A stretch of 64,000 nt of DNA. It comes from Ottelia alismoides (lineage: Eukaryota > Streptophyta > Magnoliopsida > Alismatales > Hydrocharitaceae). The notes beneath the pieces were generated by a model. It did not search any database and was not told where the DNA came from. It was given only the letters and a program-made list of their open reading frames with translations. Made by a program: the position numbers and the translations under genes. The stretch is from positions 434,001 through 498,000 of the forward strand of contig JAZKJV010000154.1 of NCBI GenBank assembly GCA_037367405.1. The letters run 5' to 3'. The stretch's first letter is position 1. Each line of letters begins with the position of its first letter. Shown in pieces: positions 57,481 through 64,000 of this stretch.

Positions 57481-58985
57481 ATTTTTTAGAAATGTTAATG
57501 AACCATTCATTAATTTCTAATTTAGTAGAGTCCCCTATCTTTATGATAGGTCTATTCCAGAGTGCATGTTTATTTCCAACATTTAGACATAAACAATGAA
57601 TGTATTCTAATATCTAAGTCATAGAGACATTATCTAAGATTAAGGGCTCTTCCACTAAAAATATAGTTTATCTATCCAATGGAGATTGCTGCAACATTAC
57701 ATCAACATCTATGTGGATGACTATTATACCTTAAGATCAAATTTTCTAGTTTTCTAAAACATGTGCAACCAATTGCAAGTGTTATTAGAAGATTGAGATA
57801 CAATTATTAGACTTTTATCTTATCTAATAAGCAAGTTAATTTCAATGATGATATGTAGATGTAAAATATGTGGATGCACTATCTGAGTCCTTCTCTAAGG
57901 ATCTTAGATAGTCTAGATAGCCATACCATCAATAAATTAGTTTGTTGTGGTATTGGCATTCATCTAATTCTTTGGATGTCATATGTATGGAAATTGCAGA
58001 AGTACAATCAACTCTTTGACTTTCCTTCTCACTTGGATCAAACCTATGCTTCCACCGTGCTTCCTTCATCTATAAACAACCATTGCTTAAGATAAAGGAT
58101 CTCTTATGTTGAACTCAAAAGATTTCAATATAAGAGTATTTCACTACTTATATATGCTTCGTTCAATTCATACAATATGAATATTATAAAGCTTCATGAA
58201 AGCCTAGAGTATATATAGTAGAATGATGATACTCATCGTATCTACATACATTTAAACTCTTAAAGAATTTGGTTGGTAGGTACTCAAATAGTTTGAGTAC
58301 ATCTTCTCTTATCGAGCCACCATTCTGCATAATGCAGTGAACCATGTCATTCATGATTAAATGTTGAGAGCACATATGTCTATAAAAACATCTTCTTAGG
58401 TTTTATAAAGATTTTTTATGATTACAATCATCATCAACATGATACTTCCAAAGCACATTTGATGAGAGATCAAGACTATAGAGACATACAATCCCAAGGT
58501 TGTTGTCCTATTGTCTATTTAGTTGTTATTCCTCATTATTATGAGGAAACTTACACGTTACAACCACGTACATTTTTTGTCTAACTGCAAATACAATATC
58601 TTGATCATGGATTCAATCCATGATATTTTACTGTTTACTATTGAGTATAGGTATGAGTGAGTTTAATATCGGTCATATGAAACAAGAAATATTTGCTTAA
58701 ATACACATTTTACTTTGATTAAGAATTTTATACCAAGTTGTCTTGCCTTGTTAACTTTGAAAGTTCATTCTCTTATTCAAATTCAAAGTAAGATACATAT
58801 TTACCATTATATCTCAAGCAAGATCTGGGATCTCCTCTTTACCTTTCTTACATCCTAATAATATGAGAAACTGCAACTCGAATAAACAAGTTAGAACTCA
58901 TTCTGTCTTGCAAGCCCAATTTGCATTTCCCAATTCGGGCGTTAACACCTAGGTCCACCACCCTTAAGGTGATGTTAACTGATGA
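57481..58985 (-). pseudogene. Copia-2 5' internal region
   Basis: The part 57850-58985 is homologous, inverted, to 28400-29470 of Copia-1. No gag or protease motif is recognised, and stops are dense. The copia match ends near 58985; the rest of the 5' end and the 5' LTR are missing. Confidence 0.6.
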
Positions 58986-59248
58986 TTACTTGATATGCTG
59001 TGATAATAAGTTCAAATTATGTGAAATACAATATCAATTCCTAGGTTATAAACTCTAAATTCATATAATATTTGTCTACATTATTCCATGCCCATAAGCG
59101 TATAAAATCATCATAAAATCAAGAAAACATCTGATAAAATATTCTCATTAATCAGATTTATCAGAGAGAAATTGAGTACACTCATAGAGCACTAATTTAA
59201 TCAACATCCAACATATTAACTTGGCTCTACAAAATATCTCTTACAATT
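58986..59248. other. Unassigned AT-rich gap before element F
   Basis: No repeat from this window and no coding motif is recognised. It separates the truncated Copia-2 from the 5' LTR of F. Confidence 0.3.
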
Positions 59249-59337
59249 TGTTGGAAAGAAAATGGGAGGGTTAAGAGTAAAAAAATTCCCACTCTTTTAT
59301 ATCATACATGCATGTGACTTTTCACTTCACAGGCTAT

Positions 59338-59518
59338 TATAAAAAGAGACCATCCCCCATGAATGAATTTATTATTTTTATCTTTATATGCATGGGATGC
59401 TTCCCTTGAAGGCAAATAACATTCTTCTCCCTTCCCCATGCATGAATGAATTTATTGTTTTGTCTTCATGTGCATGGGATGTGTCCCTTCATTCCAAGCA
59501 ACATTCATCTATAAAAGG
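59338..59518 (+). promoter_or_regulatory. Duplicated promoter block with two TATA boxes
   Basis: TATAAAAAG at 59338-59346 and TATAAAAGG at 59510-59518. About 75-base units sharing CATGAATGAATTTATT, GCATGGGATG, TCCCTT and AACATTC lie at about 59355-59430 and 59434-59510. The second box, preceding a CT-rich leader, is the better core promoter candidate. Confidence 0.6.
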
Positions 59519-59568
59519 AGGCATGACACATGAAGGATGCCCTGCTCATACTCCCATTCTTCTCTCTT

Positions 59569-59571
<3 letters not shown>

Positions 59572-59608
<37 letters not shown>
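59572..59608 (+). repeat. (CT)n microsatellite in the F LTR
   Basis: About 18 uninterrupted CT units downstream of the second TATA box, so probably in the transcribed leader. Confidence 0.9.
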
Positions 59609-59613
<5 letters not shown>

Positions 59614-60537
59614 CTCATGCAGGTATAGAAGTAGCGCACGGCCAACGGCCCTATCCCCTCGTGCACTCCCTCCTCCTCGCGGTTCTCCAACAGCCAATCC
59701 TCTTCTCCGCACAACCAGCAACTCCAGTCATGTTGCTGCGACGCATCTCCTCCTCGACGGCCTCCTTCTGCACTCCTATGCGTGATCACCAACTCCAGCC
59801 ACTCTGCTGCGACGCATTTCCTCCTAGACGACCTTCTCTCCTCGGCCCCATACTCGTGTGTGCGATCAGCCCACGCATCTTCCCGCACACTCCCGTCTCT
59901 GCCATCATCGTCGCCTTCACTCTGGAAACAAATAGAGAAGCATTTCTTTCCTATTTTATTTGTCGCGTGAAATTTTATTATCTTGGTTAAGTTTGGTTAA
60001 GTTGATTTTGGAAGAAACAATTCTCAATCTTTATATCTTTCTTGCATTTTTATTGTATTAGTTGTTGTTTCAGTTAAGGTGATAGAATGTTTATTTGGGA
60101 ATATCTTTTGTTGACTCTAGTTTTTTTCTTTATAACATGTAATGCTATTCTCCATCCTTTTTTGATATAACTTTTACTTAGTAATTTTTTCTTCCATCTT
60201 AATTTGCAATTCATCCCTTCATTTTCTTATTTAGTTGCATTCATGCCCTCCTTCATTTAATTTAAGTTCTAAAAGGTATTTTCACCGTAGATCACATTCT
60301 CTCATATTTTTTCTTTCGTCGCAATAGATTAAAATTTGCATCAAGTTTGAAAAGAAGAACAAATATCGCAAATTTGCTATGTCCCTGTGGATTCGAACCT
60401 CTACTTGCCGCATACTTATTGCATACATTCATCGTGCTCGTAGTTGTAATATTATTTGTTTGATTCTGATTTATCGTGGGAAAATAACGACTTGGTAAAA
60501 TCATATTTTTAAACCACGTAAAATCGGATCAACATCT

Positions 60538-60555
60538 TGGCGCCGTTGCCGGGGA
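60538..60555 (+). promoter_or_regulatory. Primer-binding site of element F (tRNA-Asp)
   Basis: TGGCGCCGTTGCCGGGGA, three bases after the LTR end, is an exact 18-base complement of the 3' end of plant tRNA-Asp, the primer used by many Athila/Tat elements. It is the only perfect gypsy PBS in the window. Confidence 0.92.
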
Positions 60556-61507
60556 CTAGGCAACATTTGCAATTTTTTCTTCTTCTTTCTAACTTAATTT
60601 CAAGTTTCTAATCCATGCATTTTTTTGTTTTGCAGGTACTTAGGCTTCGAAAAGAAAATTTTTTTTTTGTCTTTTCATGCATTTTGTTTTAGCGAACTTG
60701 TAATTTGTTAAAAAAATTTTGTAATCTTAATTTCCCCCTCCCTTCTTGGAAAAGCTCGCCATCAACAGGACAAAATATTACGGATTAGCGCCAGAAGTGC
60801 ATGCACTGTGAGTCCATCTTTCTCTTAGGCATCTTAGGCTTTTAAAAATTTCCTGCATTTGTTTGCGCCCCGAACTTAAACCAAAAAAAATTAAAAAACA
60901 CTTCTTCTTTGCATCATCTCCGTGGTCTTCTCCCTCTGATAATCTAATTCAAAGACCACTAAATCGTGTGTTGATCATTTAAAAAGATAAGCTTGAAAGG
61001 CCACCGCAGTGGCCCGAGCAGAAAGCGAACAAATTCTGAATGCTTGTTTGATGCACGTGTATGACACAAAAATCACGAGCACATAAAACCCTTGGATAGA
61101 GACAAAAATCCCTGGTGCTAAGTGGGATTGCAGAGAGAGATCGTAACTCCTCGACGCGTTGGGCACAGGTTCTTGTGGGAAGAAGCAGATCCTCGATCTG
61201 AGTACCGCACCCTGGATCCCCCAGCCGGATTAGGACATCGATTTCTCACAATCTTCTATACCCACCTCATCTTTAAGGACTCTAATTTCTCTGAAAACTT
61301 CTGTTGAATCACTAAATTAAAATCGAAAAGATAACCGCTTCCGCGGCAATTTGTGTGTGAGTTGGTGAAACAACAAATTGTCTGGTGTATTGTGTTGTGT
61401 ATGCTAGGTCGTAGGTCTTTGAAAAATCCATTGCAACAATCTTTAGATTACGATCCTATCCGTCTCCTTCGACTAAGAAATCTGAAAATTCACCTAACCT
61501 AGGAGAC
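60556..61507 (+). other. Leader of element F
   Basis: Non-coding sequence between the PBS and the ORF, with T-rich runs (60655-60720) and a short hairpin GGCCAC/GTGGCC near 61003. The frame 61122-61307 shows no motif. Confidence 0.5.
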
Positions 61508-63181
61508 ATGGGAGCAGAGAAACCGAACACCATGGACCTCATCTTCCAACAACTACAACTTTTGAGAGAAGAGAATGCGACAATCCGACATACCATAGCT
61601 CCTCTCATCCTACCACCACCCATCAACACACGTTATTTCTCTGCAGCAGAGGACACAGTCCATTGGGTCCAAAATCACACCCAACCCAAACAGTTGATTA
61701 AGCCCTTACTAACACAACCAATCTCAGTTGTGGATTTTGATTCTTTGACCCAAGCCATTCAGCAATTGGCCGCAACACAACAAAAGTCCAATCAAGCCAA
61801 TACACCAAGTGAGAGACCCAACATACTTGAACGACCGTTCTTGACCACTGCCAAGGCATATTTTGACTGTGAAGATGAGAAAGTGGAATTGAAAATCAAT
61901 GATGAAAATATTCATGTGGATCATGTCACCCCTACTTCTGGTGACTCTGAAATTGAGGAATGTGGATGGATAGAGAACTGTGTTATTCTTGATGATTTTG
62001 CCCCCATCCATCTCAGGAAAGATCCTCTGGAGGTTAGTCTGAACACCTCACAACTCACTCGTAAGGACATATCTCACCTAGACTCTGCAATTGAAGCCCC
62101 ACCATGTCCTCTCACTGATCGAGAAATTTTTCAATTAGATGAAGCCTGGGAAACACTAAATACTGATCTCAAATTAACTTTAGCCCTGGGTATGCCAAAG
62201 ATGAAGACATGTTTTGATGATAGCATTGATCCTTCCTCAGACGATTTTGAAAATTATGAACCTCGGTGTATTAATGATATTGGTTGGTCTGAAACAAAAG
62301 TTGAAATTGAGGATGACACTTATGTTGAATGGGAAGAAGAAACAGAAGGAGATATATCATTTGATGTTGATTCCCGATGTGATTTTTCAATTATGGAAAT
62401 TACAGATTTAGAGTTTAAATCTGAGGACATATCAGACAATGAGTTGACGTCTTCATGCACCAAAACTCCCTTCCATCCAACACATGATGATAGGTTGAAG
62501 ATTTTTTGCGATGACTCGTTCAAAGATGAAATTTCCAATTCCATTACCCCCACCACAAGGAAAGAAGATCAAATAAATCCAGTCGATGATTATATGAATA
62601 CATCTTCTACTACCGAGTCTGATCAAAGTGATTTTCTATACTCTGATCCTTTTTGGGATGATACCGAGGAACTACTCAAAATAATCGAAGAAAAACATCC
62701 ATTAGCCAATATTCCCCAGCTCCTGGCCTCCGAATCTCCTAATCATATGTCTTGGAAAGAATCATATTTGTGGATCAAGAAGAGATCTGAAATGAAATTC
62801 ATAATAGATGACACCGAGGATAGCCATGATGATTATTTGAGGAAAAATGATGATTTATCACATGATACAAAGGACCTCATGGAGGAATCAATTCTTGATC
62901 ATGTAGAGCTCGACTTCAATACTTCATATCTGGTCCATGAGCCCTTCACCAGTCCACCCATTTCCCTCCCATCACATCTAATCCAAGATCAAACTGATTC
63001 ATCTCTCATTCCGATTCATCAACCAATTAATGTCTTTAGCGTATTAATGAGCGCACACATTTATCAAATTCATCAACCGCACTCTCACATCTGGGTCAAG
63101 ATATCCGTATCATATCAAGAATTTCATTTCGGTTTTCTGAATACAGCTTCTGCACTCACACGCAACACTGGATACTCTTGA
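61508..63181 (+). CDS. Intact acidic ORF of element F (gag/protease remnant plus acidic domain)
   Basis: 557 codons with no interruption. Residues 1-30 include a short coiled-coil-like stretch (LIFQQLQLLREEN). Residues 104-137, NILERPFLTTAKAYFDCED then VELKINDENIHVD, match the end of a gypsy aspartic protease (ILGRPFLATARAxID), but the catalytic D-S/T-G part and the gag core are missing. The frame therefore joins an N-terminal gag piece to a protease C-terminus. Residues about 230-470 are very rich in Asp and Glu with no recognised domain. RT, RNase H and integrase are absent. The sequence after the stop (GACGTTAAA, then GTGGGTCCACGCCC, 63203-63240) resembles the conserved stretch after pol in Athila/Tat elements, so the ORF occupies the gag-pol position. 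Function is unknown; a structural or regulatory role in a non-autonomous element is possible. The ATG at 61508 is the first of the frame. Confidence 0.75.
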   Translation: MGAEKPNTMDLIFQQLQLLREENATIRHTIAPLILPPPINTRYFSAAEDTVHWVQNHTQPKQLIKPLLTQPISVVDFDSLTQAIQQLAATQQKSNQANTPSERPNILERPFLTTAKAYFDCEDEKVELKINDENIHVDHVTPTSGDSEIEECGWIENCVILDDFAPIHLRKDPLEVSLNTSQLTRKDISHLDSAIEAPPCPLTDREIFQLDEAWETLNTDLKLTLALGMPKMKTCFDDSIDPSSDDFENYEPRCINDIGWSETKVEIEDDTYVEWEEETEGDISFDVDSRCDFSIMEITDLEFKSEDISDNELTSSCTKTPFHPTHDDRLKIFCDDSFKDEISNSITPTTRKEDQINPVDDYMNTSSTTESDQSDFLYSDPFWDDTEELLKIIEEKHPLANIPQLLASESPNHMSWKESYLWIKKRSEMKFIIDDTEDSHDDYLRKNDDLSHDTKDLMEESILDHVELDFNTSYLVHEPFTSPPISLPSHLIQDQTDSSLIPIHQPINVFSVLMSAHIYQIHQPHSHIWVKISVSYQEFHFGFLNTASALTRNTGYS

Positions 63182-64000
63182 TAAGCTGAATCGTCGAGTT
63201 GGGACGTTAAACCGACAACATTTTGTGGGTCCACGCCCATAGGTATCTTTTCCTTTCTGTATCCTTCCCTTTACTGCATTGCATTAGATAAGTATGGGGG
63301 TCAACCTCCACACTTCACAAAAAAAACCAAAAATACTTTTCACAATCACTCACCCCTTCTGATCCTCCTATTACACTTTGTCTTCACCATGAGGACATGG
63401 TTTTTGATAAGTATGGGGGTGTCTGCATAGTTTTCAAAATTACATACTTTTCAAAACAAAAAAAATCTTCAAAATTTTTGCAAAATTTCCCCAAAAAATA
63501 TTTTCAAGAAAACCACCAAAAATACATCCTTCCTAGTTTTATCCTATCTTTTGAGAAAACATCTCTTCATTGCATAGATCATAGACAGAAGCTGAGTTGA
63601 CCCTAATCCACTTAACTTCATCAGAATTTCACTAGGCATGAGTTTTTAAGCTTTCTTCATGTCCATATGGACTTTATTCTCTCAGTTCTACTGACTCTAC
63701 TGGTGAATGAACTTCTGTATCTAACTAGATCACCTGAGAAACTAGTAGCACTCTTAAACTCTTCAGTGGATATTAAGCATCTGCACATTGCACTTAGCTT
63801 GATTGAGTTTATTTTACGAGATACAATTACAATCTAGTTGAGGTGAGGAGTTGTCCTCTTGGTTGTGCCAATGCCTGAACCTTATCTATGGTCAGTGAAG
63901 GAACCTGACTCAGGAGCAACATGATCTCTCTAGTCTAAGTGTGTCAGCAATTAAGACAGTATCGTGCCTCCAAAGTCAATATTTAGCCGATACTACCTTT
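63182..64000 (+). other. 3' UTR of element F with polypurine boxes
   Basis: TAAGTATGGGGGTC at 63290 and, after CATGAGGACATGG, TAAGTATGGGGGTG at 63406 are the counterparts of the wide stem-loop/polypurine units of A-D, without clear stems. The remainder is non-coding and continues past the window; the 3' LTR is not reached. Confidence 0.65.

Larger units (their letters stand above)
59249..60534 (+). repeat. 5' LTR of element F (1286 bp)
   Basis: Starts TGTTGGAAAG and ends GGATCAACA, giving a terminal inverted repeat TGTTG/CAACA, directly followed by a perfect PBS. Contains two TATA boxes (59338 and 59510) within a duplicated promoter block, a (CT)n run at 59572-59608, and the Tat/Athila end signature CCTGTGGATTCGAACC (60385). 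The serine/leucine-rich frame 59388-59990 spans the CT run and is not a gene. Confidence 0.85.

Noticed and set aside
59388..59990. 200-codon frame in the F LTR
   Set aside because: It translates the (CT)n run into a Ser/Leu repeat and crosses the promoter and leader. Nothing resembles a protein family.
60385..60410. GATTCGAACC resembling a tRNA B-box
   Set aside because: It is the usual end signature of Athila/Tat LTRs. No A-box or cloverleaf can be formed around it.

Overview
The window looks like heterochromatic DNA from a flowering plant. It is AT-rich overall and almost entirely LTR retrotransposons. I found no host gene, tRNA or rRNA gene. The plant assignment rests on three things: the retroelement families (Ty3/gypsy of Athila/Tat type, a Del/Tekay-like chromovirus, Ty1/copia), a primer-binding site that exactly complements plant tRNA-Asp, and the absence of any bacterial gene organisation. 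The species cannot be named.

Layout. 1-49: first bases of a minus-strand gypsy LTR that leaves the window. About 2.4-11.15 kb: element A, a minus-strand gypsy copy (3' LTR, 3' UTR, then integrase, RNase H, RT, protease and gag, all broken), with a shortened copia LTR at 2698-3208. About 11.15-14.29 kb: a minus-strand chromovirus 3' end (integrase C-terminus plus 3' LTR) abutting A's gag. 14.3-16.26 kb: an LTR-like tract. 16.27-29.47 kb: the 5' part of a copia element (Copia-1). Its LTR is split by element B (17434-25510, flanked by ACGTG duplications), which carries gag/protease remnants and an acidic reading frame but no RT or integrase. 29.47-33.98 kb: element C, a plus-strand gypsy pol relic. 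33.98-49.26 kb: a same-orientation series of gypsy LTRs (72-bp remnant, D1, D2, D3, tail of a B-type LTR) separated by short non-coding internal pieces. 49.48-49.99 kb: a gag N-terminus. 49.99-52.44 kb: a second, inverted chromovirus LTR. 52.44-58.99 kb: minus-strand copia element Copia-2 (LTR, RNase H, RT, integrase). 59.25 kb to the end: element F, with a complete 5' LTR, an intact tRNA-Asp PBS and an uninterrupted 557-codon acidic ORF in place of pol.

No element here is autonomous. A and C carry the replication domains of the gypsy family, but both are broken. B, D and F keep the cis-acting parts (LTRs, PBS, polypurine tract, structured 3' UTR) with little or no enzyme coding, as expected of non-autonomous partners mobilised in trans. 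The strongest under-explained signals are structural. They are a palindrome at the first 21 bases of the LTRs with a compensatory base-pair change, repeated stem-loop/polypurine modules in every 3' UTR of the family, long hairpins and paired CACGTG palindromes inside the LTRs, and the acidic ORFs of B and F. Coordinates of decayed domains are approximate, usually within tens of bases. All comparisons were made by eye.
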